This document shows positions 11,286-19,868 of a stretch of 21,544 nt of DNA, piece by piece (positions within the stretch are counted from its first letter, which is position 1; every line of letters begins with the position of its first letter). The stretch lies in NCBI GenBank assembly GCA_002751075.1, contig NAOQ01000260.1, forward strand, positions 15,946-37,489, given 5' to 3'. The translations under genes were made by a program, and so were the position numbers. The notes under the pieces are model-generated. The model ran no database searches and was not told the DNA's origin. It saw nothing but the letters and a program-made list of their open reading frames with translations. This DNA is from Ichthyophonus hoferi. Lineage: Eukaryota; Opisthokonta; Ichthyosporea; Ichthyophonida; Ichthyophonidae.

Positions 11286-11675
11286 TTACTTAATATCAGA
11301 GTTTGTGTCAGTTCTATTGACTAGTACACAGCTGTCAGGATCTCCAATTATATAACTGGTAGTGGTTATTATTGTTTGACCAGTATAAGTGATAGCTGCT
11401 TGATCAGATTTGTTTTTAAGACTCAGTTGTTGTGCTAGAGGTTCTATTGAAGGCCCATATACCAGCTCTCTAGGTAACTGACTGTAATAATTATATCTCT
11501 GTTCTGATTTAGAAGGGATAGATGCTTTGATGCGCTTTGGTGCAAATGTAGAAATTACACAATGTGACCGATCATTAAGTGGAGCTATGTGCGCATGTGT
11601 GAGCGGGTCCTTTCTTAAGTTTTGTTTTCTTTTGTACTTTGCTTTATCGTCAGTGCTCAGTGCTAATCTTTCTAG
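11286..11675 (-). CDS. Unrecognised 129-codon open frame, probably a terminal exon or partial gene
   Basis: Minus-strand frame open from 11675 to a TAA at 11288-11286, without any Met codon. It is Lys/Arg-rich first (DDKAKYKRKQNLRKDPL), then Ser/Thr/Asn/Gln-rich (LPRELVYGPSIEPLAQQLS, TYTGQTIITTTSY), ending NRTDTNSDIK. So many codons without a stop are unlikely by chance in this AT-rich DNA. A likely acceptor is CTAG at 11675-11672. Just upstream, in another minus frame, an ATG at 11721 starts a hydrophobic stretch (MIGSIFIELLAILVLTR). This would suit a membrane anchor before the basic segment if the two belong together, but no clean splice links them. No family recognised. It converges on VTA1, with 34 bp between the coding ends. 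Confidence 0.45.
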   Translation of the reverse strand, partial: LERLALSTDDKAKYKRKQNLRKDPLTHAHIAPLNDRSHCVISTFAPKRIKASIPSKSEQRYNYYSQLPRELVYGPSIEPLAQQLSLKNKSDQAAITYTGQTIITTTSYIIGDPDSCVLVNRTDTNSDIK

Positions 11676-13440
11676 TTAACACCAAGATTGCCAAAAGTTC
11701 AATGAAAATGGAGCCAATCATAAATATTCGTAGTTATGTACTTATTAGAGATAATAAGCCATTTAATAATTAAGCGCGTTCTAGTTAGCATAAACTGATT
11801 AGTTGATAACATTTAACATACGCTCAACGAGGCGAATATATTGATCAATACATAGAATATGAGGACTGGAACTAAATTGAAAAAGTAACTATAGAGCCAA
11901 TCATATTAGGACACAATATTATGACAAGACTAGGTAACGTAACTCTTGTGGCCCTGGTGGTCATGTGCGCTTCCATTACCCATGTTGGGATAATAAATAG
12001 AGACAGGAGCGTTTCAGTGACCTATATTTGTTTAGAAGGAAAGGAAATACCAAATTAAGGGTGTTGAAACGTTTCCCTTTGCATATATGGATTGCAGATA
12101 TGTTGAGACACATTTTTATTGTGAAACAAGTGTTAGAATCCAACTATTTAAATAGTAAATAGTTTATTTAAGGGACGGTCAATCTGTAAAATTGGAGCCG
12201 CCGACCTAGTTTAATCCGTGTCGTTTCATGCGGGGAGATCGGAGCCGCTAAATTAGTGTGTTATCCGTACTGGTGCCAATTAAACTAAAGAGATTCTGCA
12301 TTTACTCAGTTGTACGGATGACCCATCGGTATGCGGGGTTGCCACTTATACCCGGCCAGTGCCGCGGGCCACATATGTATGATCGTCTAGCCCCCTATTT
12401 TTAGTTGTTTCTGTCCCCTATTATTCTTCCCGCACCACCTGTTGATCACTAAACCAGTGTATTAATCTACTTATTTATTGTAACAAGTAATTATTTTAGT
12501 ATTTAAACGATGGATCAAGATACAAAAAATTAGTTCAATAGTTTATTGTTCTTTGTATTAGCTTTCAAGTGTGGTTGTAGCTTAGTGAATACTTTCATGG
12601 AGAAAGGAAGATAAATTAATACTACTGTTGCGCTATGGTTGCCAACCTTGTAGGGAAGGGGGCGGGGGCAATCTTCCCAAGGGACAGATAAGGACCCGAA
12701 GCATGCAATCTGAAATGGCTTTTGTCTTTGCAAGATGTCTACTGATTACTGATATAATGTTAATAGATCATCTAGGCTTGCTGTTTATCACCAACATACT
12801 ACACTGCATTTTCCCGTGTCGCAGTAAGCTTGCCGCTCACTAAACGAACTAGATATTCCTTATGACATTCAGAAGTGGCTGTGGTATGGCATTCAACGTA
12901 AAATAAAAAAAACCAAGGACAGTTGCCCGATCTATGCTAAACGCTCTTGTACCTTGTGGCTCTGGCTCTGGCTCTGGCATTGGTCTCAGCATCGGCTGGC
13001 GGCGAGGCGATATGCAGGGTGTTACCAATGTTTAGTACATTTTTTGTGTATTTCTTACTTCGTGCCTCTCATGCTGGAAATCTTGATTGTTCAAATACAG
13101 ATTTGAAGACAATGTATTGTGCCTACTGCTAGCCCAGCCGAAGATACTTCAACGCAAAATTCAATTTACTATAAAGAGTGATAATATTTATTATTTGCAT
13201 TATATTGTATCACCTCTTACTGATTAGTCGGATTGAGATATAATTACTACAGCTAGTTAAAGAGGGTCTGTACACGTGCCTTCCATAGAATCTCTCAACA
13301 AAGAAATAAATCGCCTTATACAAGGTGTGATTAATTGGCTATTAATAGCACTTTGCTGATTTGAGAGCATATACAAAAGTGTAGTAGTGTATAAATAAGA
13401 ATTTATGTGAAAAGATTACCAATGTGTTTGCTATAGTACT
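11676..13440. other. Mostly non-coding region before the sulfatase-like gene
   Basis: No confident gene. It contains a CCAAT-bearing motif repeated at about 11710 and 11892 (gagccaatcata). A GC-richer patch at 12180-12420 has a dispersed-repeat copy (separate entry) and short inverted arms ATCCGTAC/GTACGGAT near 12263 and 12312. A second GC-richer patch lies at 12630-12710, and a short CTGGCT repeat at about 12958-12976. Open frames here are short, lack good starts or family signatures, and are not annotated. Confidence 0.5.
12296..12385 (+). repeat. Diverged copy of the GGGTTGC-core dispersed repeat
   Basis: GGTATGCGGGGTTGCC...TATACCCGG...GTGCCG...GGCCACATATGTATG aligns with the 3' parts of the copies at 16589-16836 (minus) and 20815-21040 (plus). 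Shared blocks are the GTATGC(G/A)GGGTTGC core, TATAC(C/T)C and, with the 16.6-kb copy, the following GCCAC(A/G)TATGT. Only about 90 bp can be aligned; upstream similarity fades. Confidence 0.55.
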
Positions 13441-13840
13441 ATGTTACAAACAAAATCTACTGAGGACGAATATAGAATATCCCTAGAGTCCAATACATAT
13501 TTTCTCCAAGATGAAGGAGAACCGACCACCGCCTCGTCGCATATAGCCCCATATTTATTTGAAGACACAGGTTATCAAGATTATAGGAGTTATTTAATCA
13601 CGAAAAAGACTCGGAACAGTGGCTTAAGTCATTTCAATATTATATTTGCTTGCGACCGAGCCAGATATATGAGGTCGTAGTGGATACACTGGATTGTAGT
13701 GACATTGATTCTTGCTTTTATACCCCGCCATTTCTCGTAGTTATATGTGGATACATGCGTCTGAAGGTCTTAGGGCCAAATAATTTACTTTATGCTGGGG
13801 CAATTTCTGTGGGATAACACAAGATATTAGCATTCTATCA
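13441..13840 (+). pseudogene. Interrupted N-terminal region of the sulfatase-like membrane protein
   Basis: An ATG at 13441 opens an 79-codon acidic, soluble-looking frame (MLQTKSTEDEYRISLES...) ending at TAG 13678-13680. The same frame continues after the TAG with a membrane-like stretch (WIHWIVVTLILAFIP, 13681-13725). A second frame then gives FLVVICGYM...LLYAGAISVG (13731-13814), and the third frame runs through ITQDISILS into the long open frame whose first ATG is 13841. The hydrophobic blocks are where the first membrane helices of this family belong, so I read this as the start of the same gene carrying a stop and two frame changes. Alternative: an intron from a weak donor (GTCGTA, 13672) to the AG at 13829-13830 would also restore phase, but its acceptor is poor. 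Confidence 0.5.
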
Positions 13841-15469
13841 ATGGGTCTTTTAGCCATGTATATTGTGGACACAACACTCGATGTTATTGCTGCATATAAA
13901 CCCATCAGATATTTATTACGCTCGTTTATTGCCCGTTTATTTTTCCACATAGTTCGCGCCATTATTTTTGGTGCAGTCTTCTTCGTCAGTACTGTATCTG
14001 TATGGTGTGTAGTAGATCTTGCTATTTATATACACCTAAGCAAGCAGAGACTTGTTAAAACCTATCTCGATCTATTCAGTGACCTATTCCGTACAAGTAT
14101 GGATTCCTTCAAGGCAGAAATAGCTAAAATTCCTCACAGTCTGTCCAACCCAGTCGTCATGCTCTCCCTATATACAATTTCCGTTATTGCTTTTGCTTTT
14201 TTGGCTGTGTTTTGGCTTAGACTTGTCCATTGTCTAAGCCTTAAGGGGCGGATCATATGTACTCTCCGCCTTGGAAGTTTTGTTGCTGGTACTTTGTTAA
14301 TTGCAATGATGGCAACGTACTGGATGGGTCCCATGATTGTACACCAAGAGCTTGACAGTAGCACATACCAGTTGCTGGCACAGATACATAACTTTTACTG
14401 GGTGTTTAACCCACTCAGCATTATCAGCCTCCTACCCGAGGAAATGGAGAGTCAGAATCTGTTTGGGCCAACTGAAACATACACACAAGAAAACATTGAC
14501 ACCTCCAATTATCCATTATATCGGAAAACACTGACTTTTAAAGGAGAGAAGACATTTGATATACCTGGTTTCCAGTCGGGCAAGAAGCACAATGTCGTGA
14601 TTCATTGTTTGGAAGCATTTAAAGCGGCTGACGTTGGTGTCCTTGATCCCATGAAAAAGTTCACTAAGAGCCTTAGTCCCACCCCCAACATTGACTCCCT
14701 GAGCAAGCAGGGTATATTGTACAGCAACTTCTTTTTGAACGGTGTACAAACCAGCCGAACTATCCCATCCATACTGTTTGGTAGCTTACCAAAACTTGAC
14801 ACCACTGCCATTACTAACCATGTATATATGAATATGGCCGGCCTCCCCCAGGATTTGAAGGCAATGGGTTATCATACACGATTCCAGTCAGCGGTGGATA
14901 CTGAGTGGGATAACTGGAATCAATTCTTACTTACTCACGGATTTGATGAGGTGTTGGACCTTGGTTACCACCAACAGAGGCTGAACGAGCTCAACGTCAC
15001 AGAGAAACCAGAGCTTTCGTGGGGCCTTCATGATGAGACAGCGCTGAAAGTGTTACCTGAAGATGTTATAACTATGCGCAGAAGTAACATAACATTTTTC
15101 AATATGTTCGTTACAGTTAGTTCCCATCATCCATTTTCTAACCCAGACTCATATGTGGTACCCGATTTCAGCGATGCAGTGTTTGTTAATGAGGATGATA
15201 GGCAGAAGGTTATATCTGCCAGTTATGTGGATGCACAGATAGGTACATTTATGAATAAGATGAGTGCAGAGGGTGCACTGAATGACACCATAGTTATAAT
15301 TATGGGTGACCACGGCTATCCTATTGGAGAGCATGGCACAAATTTTAACGAAGAGGATCCCCTTCATAATGAGTTGGTAGATGTACCCCTTTTACTCATT
15401 GCCCCTGGGATGGATTCGAAATATCATGGGACTATCGTAGAGAGAGAGCGGCTAGCCATGTGGATATGA
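13841..15469 (+). CDS. LTA-synthase/phosphoglycerol-transferase-like membrane sulfatase-fold protein (long open core)
   Basis: 542 codons open without an intron. Membrane helices are visible at about residues 33-66, 104-128 and 143-167, then a large extracytoplasmic sulfatase-fold domain from residue 248. Expected active-site elements are present: metal-binding Glu258 in VIHCLEAF, probable nucleophile Thr304 in NGVQTSRTIPS, WGLHDET (394-400), SSHHPF with His429/430, and Asp490-His491 in IIMGDHGYPIGEHG, then LHNELVDVPLLL. Enzymes of this family transfer phosphoglycerol or related groups at a membrane surface in bacteria; the substrate in this organism cannot be inferred. Thr instead of Cys/Ser-x-Pro-x-Arg argues against a true sulfate-ester hydrolase. 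Lack of introns beside genes cut every 54-261 coding bases suggests horizontal gain or retroposition. The frame stops early at 15467-15469; the rest of the domain lies downstream in other frames. Confidence 0.75.
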   Translation: MGLLAMYIVDTTLDVIAAYKPIRYLLRSFIARLFFHIVRAIIFGAVFFVSTVSVWCVVDLAIYIHLSKQRLVKTYLDLFSDLFRTSMDSFKAEIAKIPHSLSNPVVMLSLYTISVIAFAFLAVFWLRLVHCLSLKGRIICTLRLGSFVAGTLLIAMMATYWMGPMIVHQELDSSTYQLLAQIHNFYWVFNPLSIISLLPEEMESQNLFGPTETYTQENIDTSNYPLYRKTLTFKGEKTFDIPGFQSGKKHNVVIHCLEAFKAADVGVLDPMKKFTKSLSPTPNIDSLSKQGILYSNFFLNGVQTSRTIPSILFGSLPKLDTTAITNHVYMNMAGLPQDLKAMGYHTRFQSAVDTEWDNWNQFLLTHGFDEVLDLGYHQQRLNELNVTEKPELSWGLHDETALKVLPEDVITMRRSNITFFNMFVTVSSHHPFSNPDSYVVPDFSDAVFVNEDDRQKVISASYVDAQIGTFMNKMSAEGALNDTIVIIMGDHGYPIGEHGTNFNEEDPLHNELVDVPLLLIAPGMDSKYHGTIVERERLAMWI

Positions 15470-15815
15470 TGCCTACCATCATCGATATGCTTGGTATGCC
15501 TGAAGATGGGTTCTGGCAGCATGGCATTGGGAGGTCGTTGGTATGTCACGACGAATCAGAAAGAGTGGTAATTAGTTCTCCTTTTACCGGAACATATGTG
15601 GGGGTGGTGAAAAAAAGAAAACAGACAAGTTTGTGTTCACTGGTTATGGGGAAATTACATATACTGACCTGAGTGTAGATCCCGCCGAGAAATCAAATGC
15701 AATTAGTACTGTACTCCCAAAAGAGGTGGCACCGATGGAGCGATGGGGATGGGGCCTCGTTAATTTGTTTACCCATCTGTACAACACAAATACATTGATG
15801 CCTAGTTCTTTTTAA
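15438..15815 (+). pseudogene. C-terminal part of the sulfatase-like protein, in shifted frames
   Basis: Immediately past a GA repeat (15437-15449) another frame continues the family's sequence: ASHVDMMPTIIDMLGM, a block typical of the end of sulfatase-fold domains, through DGFWQHGIGRSL to the A7 run at 15610-15616. There the frame changes again to KFVFTGYGEITYTDLSVDP...LFTHLYNTNTLMPSSF and TAA (15813-15815). Both shifts sit in slippage-prone repeats. They are either real lesions, making this a young pseudogene, or base-calling errors. The intact VTA1 and PAK exons nearby argue against a high error rate. Confidence 0.6.
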
Positions 15816-15866
15816 GAATTAACATGCAGGCAAATATTTCCATGCACAATTTGAATGAATGTAAGC

Positions 15867-15872
15867 AATAAA
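15867..15872 (+). terminator. Candidate poly(A) signal of the sulfatase-like gene
   Basis: AATAAA 52 bases after the final TAA. A second overlapping cluster (aataaataaa) lies at 15930-15939, at the edge of dispersed repeat A. Confidence 0.35.
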
Positions 15873-15939
15873 TTATCCGGATTCTAAAACATTCAATCTG
15901 AAATGACCTATTAATGGTGGCGGATACTCAATAAATAAA

Positions 15940-16087
15940 TTTTAGATCCACTGTAATTCCAATTTGCGGTATCGCGTCTGGAAATCCGGCACCAAAGTAC
16001 CACAACAAACAGTTTCTAGATTTGTATATATCAGGAGAATCGTAATAATGAGATGCTACACACTTATAATGCAGTAGCATTTAACAG
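15940..16087 (+). repeat. Dispersed repeat family A, copy 1
   Basis: About 148 bp aligning end to end with 19720-19868 in the same orientation, from ATC(C/A)ACTG(T/C)AATT(C/T)CAATTT to ATAATGCAGTA and ATTTAACAG. Flanks do not align, so the edges are those of an inserted or shared element. This copy keeps CpG-rich spots (GCGGTATCGCGTC) where the other has TpG/CpA. No coding or tRNA-like part recognised. Confidence 0.7.
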
Positions 16088-16266
16088 CCTCCCTTAATAA
16101 GATAATTATACGCAAATATGTGTATGAAATGTGATGGCTTAGTTATTAATTTAAATGCTGTGTATGTATAACTAAACAAAAAATTGACACATAATATCCC
16201 TCTCAAATTGATAATAAATACAAAATAAAATAATAAAAATAAAAATGGTAAGAAACTTGCCAGTTA

Positions 16267-16451
16267 AAGGACATGCAGAGTGGTGTTGTTGTTGATAGGT
16301 GACGATGTCTCCTGGAAAGGTAAAGGAGAAGGTGTAGGCGGTTGCTGTAGGGGCTGCTGTATAGGTTGTTGTAATGATTGCTGCAAAGGTTGCTGTAGCT
16401 GTTGTTGTTATTGTCGTTGTGCAAGTGGCGTGCTGGTCTGCTTATAATGTT
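16267..16451 (-). pseudogene. Gln/Pro-rich coding relic with five LQQP-type repeats
   Basis: On minus, five tandem four-residue units (LQQP, LQQS, LQQP, IQQP, LQQP) are followed by PTPSPLPFQETSSP and a TAA at 16266-16264. Units differ mainly at synonymous sites (cta/ttg/tta; cag/caa; cct/ccc/ccg), which suggests past selection on protein. Upstream the frame continues as KQTSTPLAQRQ and is interrupted once. It looks like the C-terminus of a Gln-rich protein, or its relic, of unknown origin. Confidence 0.35.
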
Positions 16452-16588
16452 TTAATTAGATAATATCTTTCAACCTGATAGATTTGTCAACAGAAAATTT
16501 GCAAGTAGCTACACCAATGAGGTAGCTGATTAAGGTTCCATTCTAGAACGGAGATCAGTGTAAGTGTAAACTGCAAACAATAATAGAG

Positions 16589-16836
16589 GCCCGGTCGCTC
16601 ACACATACGTGGCTCCCGGCACACCTGAGTATATACGGCAACCCTGCATGCCTGTGTATATGTTCATTACCGTTATAGGCAAATACAAATGCATTCGTGA
16701 CACGCAAAACTTTGCCTTCATTTATTATTTGTTAAGCAATATCATAAACATATATATAGTCCTATTATACAACACTCCATTAGCAACTCTGAAGTTTGTG
16801 AGCAAGTTGCTAGAACTCCCACAGATTGCTATAGGT
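16589..16836 (-). repeat. Dispersed GGGTTGC-core repeat, copy in minus orientation
   Basis: The reverse complement aligns over about 250 bp with 20815-21040: ATAGCAATCTGTGG, GTGTTGTA, AAATAATAAATGAA, GCAAAGTTTTG(C/G)GTGTCAC, TACACAGG(C/T)ATGCAGGG. Identity is roughly three quarters by eye. No tRNA-like head can be recognised next to this copy. With the plus-oriented copy at 20.8 kb it forms an outward-pointing inverted pair 4.45 kb across. Confidence 0.7.
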
Positions 16837-17104
16837 CTTCATATCAATTTTACTGAATAATGCCATGAAAGGTGTTGAATGCTCATCAGCTATTGTAATT
16901 TGTAATTTATATAGCCGACCTTCTTGTTTAGCATCCACGGCTGGACTTTCATTCCATAGTCCTAGATGAATGATTCTTTTTTGAGAATGTGTAATTGGCA
17001 TGTTGTTTTCCTCCAAAATGCTGAGTGATATGAGAACTTGATTTCCCAAACTAGATACATAAATAGCTCATTTTGAATTCGCAAGATGGAATGTTTTCAT
17101 TTTA

Positions 17105-17330
17105 GGGTAGAAGTGAAAGGTACTGATCCCTCATTAAGGCATGGGGAAGTTGATCCATCACCCCAAGTCACACAATGAAGTGTTGTCCCAGGAATGCAAT
17201 TCTTGATAATGACAGCTGATTCTGACATATGTTGAGTTGCTCCACGTCTAAAAGAATGGAAAGCTGATTTGGAGTAGTTGAAAAGCTTGGTATATTACAC
17301 AAAAAAGCTACTGGATTGTGACCATTTAAT
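17105..17330 (-). pseudogene. Tyrosine-recombinase-like fossil, C-terminal catalytic region
   Basis: A minus-strand stretch contains HSFRRGATQHM (HSFRRGA at 17258-17238), the His-x-x-Arg box of tyrosine recombinases as found in Crypton, DIRS and related eukaryotic mobile elements. A hydrophobic or aromatic residue precedes the box, as is usual (NYSKSAF). The fragment is broken and old; no complete domain can be shown. Confidence 0.4.
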
Positions 17331-18046
17331 CCTGATAAATAAGATTTTAAGTTTTTCATAAACTTACATCCCTCATTTGAATGAGAAGAATAATTATGAA
17401 ATGAATACCATTTGTTAGTTTTGTAAGATTGGTTGGGATCAGTTCATAATGCTTTTTGTTAAATTGTTTGCCTTTGTTTTGGTGATTTTGGTGGTTTTTG
17501 GGTGTAGACTGACCTCTGTCTTGAGAGAGCTGCTTGAATGCCTAGCATTGAAGTAATGTATGTCCAAGTCACACACACACTAGGCAAGTCTTTTTCTTGA
17601 TTTCATCACCCCATTTCCCCAAAAAGACTTGATAAGAATTTAATGAAATTTCTGATTTGTCTGATAATTATCGGTTTCACACACATAGCAAAAAAGTTTA
17701 TAAACTTATTTATTGTGTAAGCCTCAACTACTCACCAAGCTAGTATTCTGTTTTTATAAAATGAAATTTCGTGTAAATCCGACTCAAGATTTAAAAGAAG
17801 TTGAATGTTGGTGATATGACAACTTTGTTCCAGTGAGTTGAGTTGCATTGCCATCTGTTAAAGCCGGGCAACATAAGAGATTACTGTGTTATTTGCTGAA
17901 AGCCCGGTGTTGTAATAATTGCTGTACAGTGTTAGCATGTTAGCAGTTGATGTTTGGCTATACTGGACAACTAATTTTACCTAGATTTTGGAACATGGAA
18001 TATCATAATTTAATTCAACAACAAGACGTCGTTGCAGACTCAAGCC

Positions 18047-18256
18047 TTAATGTAGAATTACATAAACTGTTACATCAATTCTATTCCTTGCTGTAATGGC
18101 ATAATGTGAGGCAGTGACCGGTAATGGTTTAAGACAAGCGAAGTCCCCTGTGCATGTCTGAATTAACAGTTTGATAGTATTGGACCATTCTAAAAAACAG
18201 ATCTCCTGAAATCTTTTGGTGTAGATAAGAATAGCAGACTTTGTAATATATATCAT
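18047..18256 (-). pseudogene. Tyrosine-recombinase-like fossil, upstream region
   Basis: The minus-strand frame includes FLEWSNTIKLLIQ followed by a Cys-containing segment. This recalls the WSKTIQF...CPV block that precedes the HSFRRG box in many animal mobile-element tyrosine recombinases. Spacing to the 17.2-kb fragment (about 0.9 kb) exceeds the usual 0.3 kb, so other DNA has probably inserted between them, or the two are separate copies. Broken and old. Confidence 0.28.
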
Positions 18257-18495
18257 TGAAGCAAAGTCACTTGATGGCCTTAATTGATGGTTCGGAATGT
18301 TTGGTAGTAGTTATTGTATACTCTGGGGGGACCTTTGTTAAAGTATCTCAGCTTCCATAAATATTAAGCTGAACATTTTATGATGTTTGGCTGGTATGAG
18401 AACTTATAATTGATTGTTCCTTTTGCATTGTACCTCTGAATATTCAATTGAGCCTGAGTTCTCAATGAGGTTGTAGTCAGTTTTTAAGTGTTAGA

Positions 18496-18520
18496 ATTAA
18501 TTAATTAATTAATTAATTAA
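18496..18520 (+). repeat. (TTAA)n microsatellite
   Basis: Six tandem TTAA units in non-coding DNA. Confidence 0.85.
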
Positions 18521-18884
18521 TGTTGCTAATTATATTTAATTAGGACAAGTATGTTTAAGTATAAACTAGCAAGTAAATAATTATAGTTAACTTAACTAGT
18601 GTTGATCATTTGATATTTATGCACATATATTACCACATGTAACTCATTCGACTCTTAATATAATCAATGGAATTTATTGGGCTTTATGTTACTAATTAGA
18701 GGTTAGAGATTCATTAGATTTAGAACTTTATGTAAGGGTCTGTTTGTGTCACATGGTAAGCTAGATTGTCTACGACCTAACAACTATATAACCGGGATCT
18801 ACAGACTTAATCGGGATCCTTGGGTGATATGTTCTAAGTTAATAAAAGCTTTCATATTAAAGACTTCGCCTCATGTACAGTATA

Positions 18885-19199
18885 TTGGAGTTAGTTATGG
18901 TTGTATCTGGAAGGCCAGCAACTACTCCAGATATTGCCCTAATTAAACAAAAGACAGCAATTCCGTCAACCACCATAAAAGGATCCGTAGAAGCAGAGAA
19001 GAAAAAGGCTAGATTTGTTTCTCTTCTGATAGCAGCGAGGACAACATTCCTAGAAATCTATTAGAGGGACTTGACCTCAGCTCTGACATTAACGATCAAC
19101 GTGGTAGCGACTATGAATCAGTCTGTTCAACTGATTTTGACAACCTTTGTTTGATCAGTCTTATCCCAATATTGGAATCCTGGAAATGGCATCATATAT
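18885..19199 (+). other. Decayed coding-like stretch on plus, unrecognised
   Basis: A Lys/Thr/Pro-rich reading (SGRPATTPDIALIKQK..., 18900-19060) abuts a Ser/Asp-rich acidic reading in another frame (SSDSSEDNIPRN... to about 19199, containing SDINDQRGSDYESVCS). Local composition is more balanced than the flanks, which suggests former coding DNA. No family recognised; given the setting it may belong to a mobile element. Confidence 0.25.
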
Positions 19200-19719
19200 G
19201 AAGGCCTTGTGCACTATGTAAATACTGCAGTTGTATAGCAGTATACTGGGTTCAGATGGAGGGGAAACAGGGACTATGGTCCTGATACTGGGTGCAAAAT
19301 CTTCCTCATATTGTAGTTCAAGATCTGGAGCAATTTACCCCAGTGGTAGTGAAGATCTGTCTGGGGTGCCCATAACCCTGTTAAAAATGCTTTCTGTAGT
19401 GAGATATAAAAAATGTAATTTCTATTAAAAATAATGGGACTTGTAAGTCATAGAATGACAAAATAATGAGTGAAGTATAAGTTCCCAAGTGTGTCTATCT
19501 TATAGTTTCAACTACAGATTAAAGATTGAATGACATAAAAAACTCCTGTCAGATTGGTTTGACCATCAGGAAAATATACTTAATCAGAAAAAAAAGCCAC
19601 TGATGTGATAGGATTATGTATACATAGATCTACTCCTATCTGCGATATTATTACATTTTTCACAGTCATGTTTTTTGTCTAGGGAGAAAAAACTATTAAC
19701 ATGTAAACTAAATGAGTAT

Positions 19720-19868
19720 ATTTTATATCAACTGCAATTTCAATTTACATTATTGTGTAAGACAATCCAGCACTAAAATATTACAATAAACAATTTGTAT
19801 ATTTTTATATATAAGGAAAATCATAATAATAAAATGTTACACAATTATAATGCAGTAAAATTTAACAG
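19720..19868 (+). repeat. Dispersed repeat family A, copy 2
   Basis: Aligns with 15940-16087 throughout. Most differences are transitions toward A/T in this copy, including TpG or CpA where copy 1 has CpG. It is therefore the more decayed of the two, or was exposed longer to methyl-CpG mutation. Confidence 0.7.

Noticed and set aside
12530-12843. Overlapping short frames on both strands (67 and 71 codons)
   Set aside because: Neither has a recognisable domain or splice partner; they arise from a local GC-rich patch.
12933-13132. Signal-peptide-like reading (LVALALALALVSASA)
   Set aside because: Produced by a short CTGGCT repeat, has no ATG (a stop lies just upstream), and no supporting downstream domain.
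16203-16424. Asn/Ser/Tyr-rich minus-strand frame with an ATG
   Set aside because: Out-of-frame shadow of the LQQP repeat, whose own frame shows third-position variation.
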